The notes under the pieces were generated by a model. The model did not search any database. It saw only the letters and a list, made by a program, of their open reading frames with translations, and was not told the DNA's origin. Source: DAOTXK01 sp034435395 (GTDB taxonomy: Bacteria; Chloroflexota; Anaerolineae; Aggregatilineales; Ch27). From it: DNA of 12,422 bases. The translations under genes were made by a program, and so were the position numbers. Below are positions 5,812 to 12,422 of the stretch, piece by piece; the stretch's first letter is position 1; each line of letters starts with the position of its first letter. The DNA is taken from positions 1 to 12,422 of the forward strand of contig DAOTXK010000087.1 of NCBI GenBank assembly GCA_034435395.1, in the 5' to 3' direction.

Positions 5812-7245
5812 ATGCAGGCAGCCGGGATTCTCGCGGACCTGGCGGTGAAGGCCGACTTCTTCATCAAATACTATCGGTACCGGGGATACGAGGGGTGCAC
5901 ACCCGCCGACATCCGGGAGCGCCAGCGGCGGCGGCTGGAGCGCCTGCTGCGTCACGCCCTGGCGCGCTCCGCCTTTTACCGGGCGCTGTACGGCGAGGCG
6001 GGGATCACCCTGGCCGACGTGCCGGACGTGTCCCTGACCGATCTGCCGATCATCGACAAGGGGGTCGTGATGGACCACTACGACGACCTGGTCTGCGACC
6101 CGGCGCTCAGGAAAGCGGACCTGCTGGCCTTCCTGGCCGACCCGGCCAACGCGGACGCCCGTTACCGCCACCGCTACACCGTGATCCACACCTCTGGCTC
6201 CAGCGGGCGGATCGGCCTGTTTGTCTACGACGACCGGCACCTGAACTGGCTGAATATCCTCTTTTTGAAGTACCTGTATGGCGTCCGGCGTCTGGTGCGG
6301 GATATGTTGCCGCAGCGGGTGGCCTTCTGGGGCGTGACGGGCGGCCACTATGCCGGTTATACCCTGACCAGCCGCTGCACCCACTACGGCCTCCCTTATC
6401 TGCCGCTGGCCGTGGAGACCCCGCTGGAAGAGGCGGCGGCCCGCCTCAACGCCTTCCAGCCGACGATCCTGACGGCCTACAGCTCGCTGCTCGGTCAGCT
6501 GGCCGAGGCCCAGCGGGCGGGCACGCTGGCCATCGCGCCGCAGCTGATCTTTGCCGGGGCCGAGCCGCTGACGCCCGCCTGCCGCGCCGCCTGCCGGGAG
6601 GCGTTCGGCGTCGCCCCCCGTAACGTCTACGCCGCCTCCGAATCGATCATCATCGGCGCGGAGACGCGCTACCAGGATGGGATGGTTCTCTTCAATGACT
6701 GGAACATCGTGGAAACCGTCGACGCCGACGACCGCCCGGTCGGTTCCGGCGAATACGGGCAGGTCATCCTGACCAATCTCTATAACGACACCCAACCGCT
6801 GATCCGCTACCGGATGGACGACGTGCTGCGCATCGCCCGGTCGCCGGGAGACAGATGCCTGCCCCTGGAGGTGATCGAGGACATCCAGGGGCGGACGGAG
6901 GACTTCCTGACCTTTGACCAGGGCGGCAGGACGGTGGCCATTCACCCCATCGTCTTCGTCGAATTTTATGTCGAGGGGCTGCGGCAGCTTCAGATCGTCA
7001 AGAGGAGCGCCCATACCTTCCTGGCCAGGGTCTCGCTGACCGAGGCCAGCGAGACCGCCGTCGCCCGCGTCCGGCAGGGCTTGCAGGGGATACTGGACCG
7101 GCACCGGCTGGGCGAGACCGTGCGGTTCGAGGTCGAGGTGGTGGGTGACATCCCCGCCGACCGCGAATCGGGCAAATATCGGCTCATCGTGGACGAGACC
7201 GCATCCCATGCGGCAGCGGGTCGGGGGGAAGTCCGCCTGGCGTGA
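5812..7245 (+). CDS. PaaK/CapK-type adenylate-forming enzyme (phenylacetate-CoA ligase family)
   Basis: 477-residue cytosolic enzyme of the ANL superfamily, in the branch that includes phenylacetate-CoA ligase and the capsule-associated CapK proteins. These activate a carboxylic acid with ATP to an acyl-adenylate and usually pass it to CoA or another acceptor. Motifs in order: a helical N-terminus with RLERLLRHALARSAFYR (41-57), the phosphate-binding loop HTSGSSGRIG (126-135), VYAASE (272-277), LIRYRMDD (330-337) with the conserved Asp of the ribose-binding region, GRTEDF (360-365) at the domain hinge, and GKYR (454-457) carrying the likely catalytic Lys of the C-terminal domain. Length is close to the CapK/PaaK norm (430-480). 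It is the only plus-strand gene and converges on the beta-helix gene. Nearby sugar genes favour a CapK-like surface-glycan role over aromatic breakdown, but the substrate is unknown. Confidence 0.85.
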   Translation: MQAAGILADLAVKADFFIKYYRYRGYEGCTPADIRERQRRRLERLLRHALARSAFYRALYGEAGITLADVPDVSLTDLPIIDKGVVMDHYDDLVCDPALRKADLLAFLADPANADARYRHRYTVIHTSGSSGRIGLFVYDDRHLNWLNILFLKYLYGVRRLVRDMLPQRVAFWGVTGGHYAGYTLTSRCTHYGLPYLPLAVETPLEEAAARLNAFQPTILTAYSSLLGQLAEAQRAGTLAIAPQLIFAGAEPLTPACRAACREAFGVAPRNVYAASESIIIGAETRYQDGMVLFNDWNIVETVDADDRPVGSGEYGQVILTNLYNDTQPLIRYRMDDVLRIARSPGDRCLPLEVIEDIQGRTEDFLTFDQGGRTVAIHPIVFVEFYVEGLRQLQIVKRSAHTFLARVSLTEASETAVARVRQGLQGILDRHRLGETVRFEVEVVGDIPADRESGKYRLIVDETASHAAAGRGEVRLA

Positions 7246-7263
7246 TTCGCTGAACGGGGTGTT

Positions 7264-7293
7264 CCGCCGGGCGGGAACGATCCCACCCGGCGG
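7264..7293. terminator. Two-way terminator hairpin between convergent genes
   Basis: CCGCCGGG (7264-7271) pairs with CCCGGCGG (7286-7293); after one C/A mismatch the stem continues GGGA (7273-7276) with TCCC (7281-7284), closed by the tetraloop ACGA. It sits in the 68-bp gap between the 3' ends of the CapK-like gene and the beta-helix gene, as expected for a shared terminator. T-runs are short on both sides. Confidence 0.7.
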
Positions 7294-7313
7294 TTGGTCG
7301 TCAGGACGGGGGA

Positions 7314-9302
7314 CTACGGCGTCGGCAGGCCGGCGCAGGCGGCCTCCGCGATGACAAAATCGGACGAGACCCAGCCGGTCGCGCCCAGGAAACTGACCTG
7401 GTACCAGCCGTTCGACTGCGCCGTGGCGGTGAGGACGGTCTGGAAGGGGATGCGGTTGGGCGACGGGATCCGGTCGGCGTTGGGATCGGGCGCGGCCCGG
7501 AAGTTAACGATGTTAGTGGTGGTCACCGTGCAGGTGACGACGGGCGGCGCGGCGGGGGTGACCGGAGCCGCAGGGTTTGCCGCCGGGGCAGGCTGGCCGC
7601 CCGGCCCGATCAGCAGCGCCACTTCGCTGATGTACTCCGTCCGGGCGCAGATCAGGTCGCCGCGCGCATAGGTGCTGAGCATCTCCCACACCGCGCCCCA
7701 GGTGGGCGGCACGCTGCGGTAGCGGGCGATGACCTGGTTCCCCCCGGCGGGCGCTCGCTGGAAGCAGACCTCGATGGGCTGCACCGGATCGAAGTCGCCG
7801 CCGTCGCGGTCCATGCCGAAGACCTCATGGTAGCTGTCATAGTATGGGCTGTAGGCGTAGGTGTAGCCGCCGGGCGGGGGAGGGACCAGGAAGCTCAGCG
7901 CTTCCGGCGTCTTGCGGCAGTAGATGCCGCCGCCATTGGGCAGCGCGGCGGGCGAGTAGTTGAGGGCGACCAGGATTTCGTTGGGGCAGTCCTGGCAGAG
8001 ATCACCCACGCCGTTGAAGTCGGAGTCCATCTGATCCGGGTTGTAGCTGGTGGGGCAGTTGTCGAGCCAGTTGAGGATGCCGTCGTCATCCCAGTCGTCG
8101 TCGGCTGCGGCGGCTGCGGCGGCCGCGGGGGGGACTCCCGGAAACTCAAACGCGCCGATGTCGCACACCGCGTTGCCATCACCGTCGGCGTCCTGCGGCC
8201 GGGCGACCCCGCGCTGGTCGGTGGCCGGGCAGGCGGCGTTGCTCCCGGCTTCGATGGCCGGGCTGCCGGTCAGCAGGGCATGTGTCTGCGTGGCCCCGCC
8301 GTTGTTCGCCAGCGGGCCGAGCAGCGGGTTGATGTTGGTGAAGCCGGGGCAGGAGCCGTCGTCGTCGATATTCGGCCCGGTGGAGCCGATGCTCCCGCCG
8401 CCAGCCGCGACACAGTTGCCGCCGCCGCTGCCGGCGACGATGCTGTTGACGGCGGTCACTGGCCCCAGGAAGGCATAAATGCCGCCGCCACCGCCCGGAG
8501 CGCCGTTATTGGCCAGCGTGCTGTTGGTGAGACTCACTGTCCCGGTGCCATCCAGCATGATGCCGCCGCCGTTGGTCGTGGCATTGTTGCCGGAGATGGT
8601 GCTGTTGATCACCTGCACCAAGCCGGCGGGGCTGTCGTTGATGAGTGCGCCGCCATTGGCAGTGGCCGTGTTGCCGCTAAAGGTGCTGCGCACGATGGTG
8701 GTGTTCCCCCCATCGTCATTAAAGAGGCCGCCGCCGAAATTCCCATTATTACCGGTGAAGGTGGTGTCGGTGATGGTTAAGGTCCCGTTGTTGTAGATGC
8801 CGCCCCCCCAGGTCGTGGCCACGTTATTGGCCAGCGTGCTGTTGGTGATGGTCAGGTTCCCGCTGCTGAAGATACCGCCGCCGGGGCCTACAAAAAAACC
8901 GTTGGTCAGCGTGATGTTGTTGATGACAACGGTGGTTCCAGCGGCGATGGTGAAAATCCGCACCACACCGCCGCCGTTGATGGTGAAGCCCGCCCCCTGG
9001 ATGGTGATGGCGCTGGCCGCGGCGTTGTTGATGGTGACGGTGGCCCCGGTCAAGGTGATATTGGCCCCCAGGGTGATGGAGTGCGGGCCGCCGCCACCGG
9101 CGTTGATGGCGGTGATGGCAGCGTTGAGCGACGCTTCGTCGGTGACGGTGAAGTCCAACCCGTAGGCCGTTTGCGTGGGCGTCAGCATCAAGGCCAGCAG
9201 CAACAGCAGAGTGGCGGCGGTGACCAGCTGTCGCGCCCCGCGCTGGCGCGTGGGCGCACGATAGAACTCGGCGTGTGTGACGGATTCCCCCGCGTATCTC
9301 AT
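7314..9302 (-). CDS. Secreted parallel beta-helix (choice-of-anchor Q type) protein with TSP3-like calcium site and SH3b domain
   Basis: 662-residue exported surface protein. A long n-region then a hydrophobic core (27-41) makes a signal peptide cut near AYG48. Residues about 85-300 form a parallel beta-helix from repeats like NSTxxxN-xxTxxGGGIxNxGTLTI; residues 325-387 hold the matching C-terminal cap (GSPAIEAG, DQRGVARP, DIGAFEF) seen in choice-of-anchor Q proteins. An eight-Ala linker (393-400) leads to DDDWDDDGILNWLDNC and DSDFNGVGDLC (401-436), a thrombospondin type 3-like calcium-binding stretch. Residues 437-565 are an unassigned domain with Cys439, 462, 513 and 552. A Pro/Ala linker (571-588) precedes an SH3b-like domain (590-655: NFRAAPDPNA ... 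GWYQV ... GWVSSDFV). Probable role: adhesion or cell-wall contact; no enzyme site is evident. The start has GAGGGG 9 nt upstream and an extended -10 further up. Confidence 0.88.
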   Translation of the reverse strand: MRYAGESVTHAEFYRAPTRQRGARQLVTAATLLLLLALMLTPTQTAYGLDFTVTDEASLNAAITAINAGGGGPHSITLGANITLTGATVTINNAAASAITIQGAGFTINGGGVVRIFTIAAGTTVVINNITLTNGFFVGPGGGIFSSGNLTITNSTLANNVATTWGGGIYNNGTLTITDTTFTGNNGNFGGGLFNDDGGNTTIVRSTFSGNTATANGGALINDSPAGLVQVINSTISGNNATTNGGGIMLDGTGTVSLTNSTLANNGAPGGGGGIYAFLGPVTAVNSIVAGSGGGNCVAAGGGSIGSTGPNIDDDGSCPGFTNINPLLGPLANNGGATQTHALLTGSPAIEAGSNAACPATDQRGVARPQDADGDGNAVCDIGAFEFPGVPPAAAAAAAADDDWDDDGILNWLDNCPTSYNPDQMDSDFNGVGDLCQDCPNEILVALNYSPAALPNGGGIYCRKTPEALSFLVPPPPGGYTYAYSPYYDSYHEVFGMDRDGGDFDPVQPIEVCFQRAPAGGNQVIARYRSVPPTWGAVWEMLSTYARGDLICARTEYISEVALLIGPGGQPAPAANPAAPVTPAAPPVVTCTVTTTNIVNFRAAPDPNADRIPSPNRIPFQTVLTATAQSNGWYQVSFLGATGWVSSDFVIAEAACAGLPTP

Positions 9303-9346
9303 CTTTTTCTTCCCCTCAATAAACTGAATGGCGTTGATAGCCGACC

Positions 9347-9373
9347 ATTATATAGACTGCCCAAATTATAACA
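9347..9373 (-). promoter_or_regulatory. Likely promoter of the beta-helix gene (two TATAAT boxes, one extended -10)
   Basis: On the minus strand TGTTATAAT (9373-9365) is a perfect extended -10, and a second perfect TATAAT lies at 9352-9347. No strong -35 is visible for either, which an extended -10 can tolerate. The boxes sit in an AT-rich island of about 60 bp in otherwise GC-rich DNA, leaving a leader of about 40-60 nt before the ATG at 9302. Confidence 0.6.
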
Positions 9374-9502
9374 TTACTTAAAGCGATTGCATGGTCATCT
9401 TCCGCGCGGGGGCGCGGCGCGGAGGAGGCAGGGGTTCCTGTGAATGCTGGCGCTTGTGCCTCCGGGCGGTCCTCTGTTGACCCGTGAGGTGAGTCCCGCG
9501 CC

Positions 9503-10123
9503 TCACCCGTCCAGCCGGTAGAAGGCGATGTCATCCACCTGTTTGATGACCCGGGCCGGGTTGCCGACCACCACCGCGCCGGGCGGCACGTCCTTCGTCA
9601 CCACCGCCCCCGCCCCGACCAGCGCCCGCGCCCCGATCCGCACGCCGGGCAGCAGCGTGGCGTTGGCCCCGATCATCGCCCCCGCTTCCACATGCGCCCC
9701 GCGCAGCCGCTCCTTGACGCCCCGGCTGAGCGGATACTTGGCGTTGGTGATCACCACGTTCGGCCCCAGCCAGCAGCCGTCTTCCAGCACGGTGTACTCC
9801 GGCACAAAGACCCGGCTGTGCAGGCGCACGCCGTGCCCGATGGTCACGTGATGCTCGATCACGCTCCCCGTGCCGACGCTGACGGCATCCCCCAGGGTGT
9901 TGCTCTCGCGGATCAGGACGTGGTGGCCGGTTTGCAGCCCGGCCCCGATGGTGTTCCCGGCGTAGATCACGGTGTGGGAGCGAATCACCGCGCCGGGGCC
10001 GATGACCAGCGGCAGATCGCCCGGCCGGTGACCGCGCGGCGCTCGGCCCAGGATCACAAAATCGTCGATCTGGGCGTCCGCGGGCAGGGAAACATTGGGG
10101 TAGATGCGGATCAGATCGCTCAT
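9503..10123 (-). CDS. Left-handed beta-helix (hexapeptide repeat) acyltransferase, WxcM/PglD-like
   Basis: 206-residue cytosolic acyltransferase built of hexapeptide repeats: IGPGAVIRSHTVIYAGNTIG (41-60), then IRESNTLGDAVSVGTGSVIE (71-90), HVTIGHGVRLHS (92-103) and GAMIGANATLLPGVRIGARA (148-167), ending with the usual VTKDVPPGAVVVGNPARVI (175-193). Proteins of this kind move an acetyl or other acyl group from acyl-CoA to an amino or hydroxyl group of a nucleotide sugar. The opening FVILGRAPRG and TVIYAG are typical of sugar N-acyltransferases found next to DegT aminotransferases; one such gene is at the left edge, about 8.5 kb away and with unrelated genes between. The start at 10123 has AAGGA about 9 nt upstream. 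The gap of 124 bp from the serpin gene contains a hairpin, and 200 bp with a promoter follow, so it may be expressed alone. Exact acceptor sugar is unknown. Confidence 0.88.
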   Translation of the reverse strand: MSDLIRIYPNVSLPADAQIDDFVILGRAPRGHRPGDLPLVIGPGAVIRSHTVIYAGNTIGAGLQTGHHVLIRESNTLGDAVSVGTGSVIEHHVTIGHGVRLHSRVFVPEYTVLEDGCWLGPNVVITNAKYPLSRGVKERLRGAHVEAGAMIGANATLLPGVRIGARALVGAGAVVTKDVPPGAVVVGNPARVIKQVDDIAFYRLDG

Positions 10124-10198
10124 GGGGTGGTCCTTGGTCGGGCGCGGCTACCTGCCGTAATCTTACCCGCCGGGGATGGGGGAGACAAGGGGATGCAG

Positions 10199-10235
10199 CA
10201 GGGACGACCGCCCGGACGCGCCCGCGTCGTCCCTG
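10199..10235. repeat. Inverted repeat after the serpin gene (REP-like or terminator)
   Basis: CAGGGACGAC (10199-10208) and GTCGTCCCTG (10226-10235) form a perfect 10-bp stem around a GC-rich 17-nt loop. It begins 12 bp beyond the serpin stop codon on the minus strand and could terminate it, although the following bases are C-rich rather than T-rich. In style it resembles the palindrome at 998-1020 (GGG-run arms, GC-rich loop). Confidence 0.6.
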
Positions 10236-10247
10236 CCCGCCTTACCG

Positions 10248-11507
10248 TCAGGCCGCCGGGTTCAGCACCCGGCCCGCGAAGAGGACGGCCTCCGTCTCCA
10301 GATCGTAGATGACGTAGATGAAGGGCCGGTCGAGGGTCACTTCGATGGGCGGCGGCCCCATCGCCGTGATGCCGACCACCACGCCGGTGGCCGCTGCCGC
10401 CTCCGTGCCCTGCTCGTCCACGCGGATGAAGGCTTTGTGGACCACCTCGCTGATGAACAGGTTGCCGCCCGCCGTCGCCAGATCGGCCATGCCGGAGAAG
10501 TCGGCGCGGCCCTCCTCGAAGGCGTCTGGCATGCCCAGGGCCTTCAGCGTCTCCACCAGGCTGAACTCGGACTCGTGTTCCCACCGGGGCATGGTCAGGG
10601 CCAGTTCGGCGGGACCCAGGGCGTCCAGCGCCGCTGCCAGCCGCGCCGCGTCCAGCGCATTCTCAAAAGCCAGGAAGCGCCCCTCGTCCGGCAGCAGGAT
10701 CAGCATGGCCGCGCGGCCTCCCTGGTAGGGCAGTTGCACCGCCTGGTAGCCCTCCCCCGCCGCATAACCGAAGTGTTCGGTCTGGCGCATCATGGGCACG
10801 GCGACCTCGCCGCCGTCCAGCAAATGGAAGACCCCCTCCGCCGTCAGCGCCTCCTCGAAGGCCGACCGCCACGCCCCGTAGAAGTAGATGGCGTTGGTGA
10901 GGACCAGCCGCGTGTCGGATTGGATGCTGCCCGGCGGCAGCAGGTCCGTGATGCGGTCCTCCGTTTCCTGGCTCACCCAGTCGTTGATGGTCTGGCGGGC
11001 GTCCTCCGGCGCGGCGAGGAAATCCAGCTCACGCAGCCCGGCCTCATAAAACGCCGCCAGCAGGTCGAGGTAAGCGGCGCGGAAGGGGAAACCCGCCTGT
11101 CCCCAGATGGCGTTGGCGATGTTTAGCTCCAGCGGCTGCTCGCCGGGGACTTCCGCTGGCCGGGCCAGGGCTTCCTGCAGGGCGTGGAACGCGGGATGCA
11201 GCTCGTCCCCCGGCAGGGTGAAATGGAGCGTCTCCGCCATCTGCCGCGCGGTCTCGCCGCGCGCCCCGCCATAGGTCATGGCCAGGGCCAGCGAGACGCT
11301 GTAGGGCGAGTAGATCAGGTTCCCGGCCTCCGGGTCGGCGGCCAGGGCGTGGTAGAGGTCGAAGGCGAAGGCTGTGTTGTCGCTCGCCAGCCGGGCCGGA
11401 TCGGTCTGCGCCACCGCCTGGTGAGGGGAGGTCTGACCGGCCAGCAGAGCGGCGACGATGGCGATGAGGACGGCGGCCCGCCCGAAAGGTAAACCTCGGT
11501 CGTTCAT
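10248..11507 (-). CDS. Exported serpin (family I4 protease inhibitor)
   Basis: 419-residue serpin, a suicide inhibitor whose exposed reactive loop is cut by a target protease that it then traps. Residues 1-33 are a signal peptide (AVA before Gln34), so it acts outside the cell. Family marks: SPYSVSLALAMTYGGARGET (67-86), NAIYFYGAW (205-213) of the core sheet, VVHKAFIRVDEQGTEA (355-370), and the C-terminal signature LDRPFIYVIYD (392-402). The hinge EQGTEAAAATG (365-375) has the small residues at P15-P8 that mark inhibitory members. Counting 15 from Gly367 puts P1 at Thr381; aligning the MGPPPIEV segment to eukaryotic serpins would suggest Met383. Either way there is no Arg or Lys near P1, arguing against trypsin-like targets and for elastase- or subtilisin-like ones. 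Start is supported by AAAAGGAG 6 nt before the ATG. Gaps of 170 and 124 bp suggest its own transcription. Confidence 0.95.
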   Translation of the reverse strand: MNDRGLPFGRAAVLIAIVAALLAGQTSPHQAVAQTDPARLASDNTAFAFDLYHALAADPEAGNLIYSPYSVSLALAMTYGGARGETARQMAETLHFTLPGDELHPAFHALQEALARPAEVPGEQPLELNIANAIWGQAGFPFRAAYLDLLAAFYEAGLRELDFLAAPEDARQTINDWVSQETEDRITDLLPPGSIQSDTRLVLTNAIYFYGAWRSAFEEALTAEGVFHLLDGGEVAVPMMRQTEHFGYAAGEGYQAVQLPYQGGRAAMLILLPDEGRFLAFENALDAARLAAALDALGPAELALTMPRWEHESEFSLVETLKALGMPDAFEEGRADFSGMADLATAGGNLFISEVVHKAFIRVDEQGTEAAAATGVVVGITAMGPPPIEVTLDRPFIYVIYDLETEAVLFAGRVLNPAA

Positions 11508-11677
11508 GGCATGCTCCTTTTCCGTCTGAGGGCGCGGGGGAATCCCGGCCTGGCAGACACGTTGCCGCTACCTGAAAGACGCTGGTGCGCCGGTCGGGGT
11601 TCCCTGGTCGGCGCGGCGGTCGGCTCGACGGGCCAGGCCCGGCAACCATCCGCGCCGGGCGGGCTGCCGACTCGCGC

Positions 11678-12422
11678 CTACTGATTGGCCCGCTCCCCCA
11701 TCTCCGTCAGCAGACAACGGGCGTCGCGGCCAGCGGGGCCGTCCGGGTCCAGCGCCAGCGCCCGCTGGCAGTGCTCAGCCGCCCCTGGCCGGTCGCCCCG
11801 CCGCCACTGGATTTTCCCCGCCAGGGCGTGCAGCCCCGCCTGGGCGGGCCGGTAGGTCCGGTCGGCGTCGCGGAAGGCGCGGGCCATTGTCGTCCCGGCC
11901 TCGTCCAAGCGCCCGACGTTCGCCAGCGCCAGGGCGTGGATGCCCAGCCCGCCCGCCCAGGCCACCCGCTGCAAGTAGAAGTTGACCAGCGGTCGGCGCG
12001 AGAGGGTCAGCATGTGGTTGGCGAGGGCCAGCGCCCGCGCCGGGTCGGCCTCCTGCTTCTGATACCAGTGGGCCAGCGCCCGGAAGGGGGCGGGGCTTTC
12101 CGGCTGGATGTGGGCGGCGGCTTCCAGCGGGGGCAGGGCTTCAGCGTAACGCCCCTGGCCAGTCAGGCAGACGCCCAGGTTGATCAGGCCGGCGGCGATA
12201 AAGTTCGGCGCGCCGTTCTGGGCCTCGGCCAGCACCTCCCGCCAGATGGCTTCGGCTTCGGGGTAGCGCCCGGCGGTTAGCAGGACGTAACCGTGGATGA
12301 AGGCGAAGTTGGCGTAACGCGGCAGCCATTGCCGCAGGGCCAGCGCCTGCCGGAGGGCCGCCGCGTAGTCGGCGCGGGCCAGCGGCCCCCGGTAGATCAG
12401 CAGGGACGGCAGGGCCAGAAAC
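11678..12422 (-). CDS. TPR-repeat protein (N-terminus cut by window edge)
   Basis: The frame is open from the right edge to a TAG at 11680-11678, giving about 247 visible C-terminal residues. They form about five tetratricopeptide helix pairs: YANFAFIHGYVLLTAGRYPE, then LINLGVCLTGQGRYAEALPP, FRALAHWYQKQ, GIHALALANVGRLDEA, and ALAGKIQWRRGDRPGAAEHC ending ALALDPD. TPRs bind other proteins or peptides; no catalytic domain is visible. The first visible residues (FLALPSLLIYRGPL) are fairly hydrophobic and could be the end of a membrane segment or another helix, so the full protein may be a membrane protein with a TPR tail. A GTG inside the frame at 12235 is not a convincing start because the repeat pattern continues upstream of it. 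It lies 170 bp upstream of the serpin gene. Confidence 0.85.
   Translation of the reverse strand, partial: FLALPSLLIYRGPLARADYAAALRQALALRQWLPRYANFAFIHGYVLLTAGRYPEAEAIWREVLAEAQNGAPNFIAAGLINLGVCLTGQGRYAEALPPLEAAAHIQPESPAPFRALAHWYQKQEADPARALALANHMLTLSRRPLVNFYLQRVAWAGGLGIHALALANVGRLDEAGTTMARAFRDADRTYRPAQAGLHALAGKIQWRRGDRPGAAEHCQRALALDPDGPAGRDARCLLTEMGERANQ

Noticed and set aside
5599..7209. A 536-codon minus-strand open frame opposite the CapK-like gene
   Set aside because: It is the antisense shadow of a GC-rich gene. Its translation is rich in Arg, Gly, Val, Asp and Gln without domain motifs, and it lacks a ribosome site, while the plus-strand frame carries all adenylate-forming motifs in order.
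7827..8780. A 317-codon plus-strand open frame opposite the beta-helix protein
   Set aside because: It mirrors the Gly/Asn/Thr-rich repeats of the real gene and has no independent support.

Overview
This 12.4-kb window is GC-rich bacterial DNA carrying nine protein genes, eight on the minus strand and one on the plus strand. I recognise no rRNA, tRNA, CRISPR array, transposase or phage gene. Several features point to a Chloroflexota-like (Anaerolineae-like) genome: a large secreted beta-helix/TSP3/SH3b surface protein, an exported serpin, large secreted hydrolases and short GC-rich REP-like palindromes between genes. This placement is an inference from gene content and style, not from a marker gene.

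Layout from right to left, along the main transcription direction: a TPR-repeat protein cut by the right edge (11678-12422); an exported serpin-family protease inhibitor (10248-11507); a left-handed beta-helix (hexapeptide) acyltransferase (9503-10123); a 662-residue secreted parallel beta-helix protein with a calcium-binding stretch and a C-terminal SH3-like domain (7314-9302). A plus-strand adenylate-forming enzyme of the PaaK/CapK type (5812-7245) converges on it across a strong two-way hairpin. To its left lie a 419-bp non-coding divergent region, a GH46 chitosanase-like protein (4676-5392), a secreted alpha/beta hydrolase (2825-4399), a secreted beta-lactamase-fold serine hydrolase (1099-2736) and a DegT/DnrJ/EryC1-type sugar aminotransferase cut by the left edge (1-980).

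Two themes run through the window. One is the cell surface and the outside of the cell: four proteins have clear export signals (beta-helix protein, serpin, both hydrolases). The other is surface sugar building: the aminotransferase, the hexapeptide acyltransferase and perhaps the CapK-like enzyme are typical of polysaccharide or glycan modification loci. The genes are mostly separated by 70-420 bp with hairpins or promoter-like sequence, so they look like a neighbourhood of single-gene units rather than one tight operon.

The most interesting observation is that the two adjacent secreted hydrolases, which have unrelated catalytic folds, share a homologous N-terminal domain of about 140 residues. 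I do not recognise it as a named family, though it may have a Mog1/PsbP-like fold. Also worth attention are a triple 16-bp palindromic tandem repeat just after the GH46-like gene, the serpin reactive loop, and the unassigned cysteine-bearing middle domain of the beta-helix protein.
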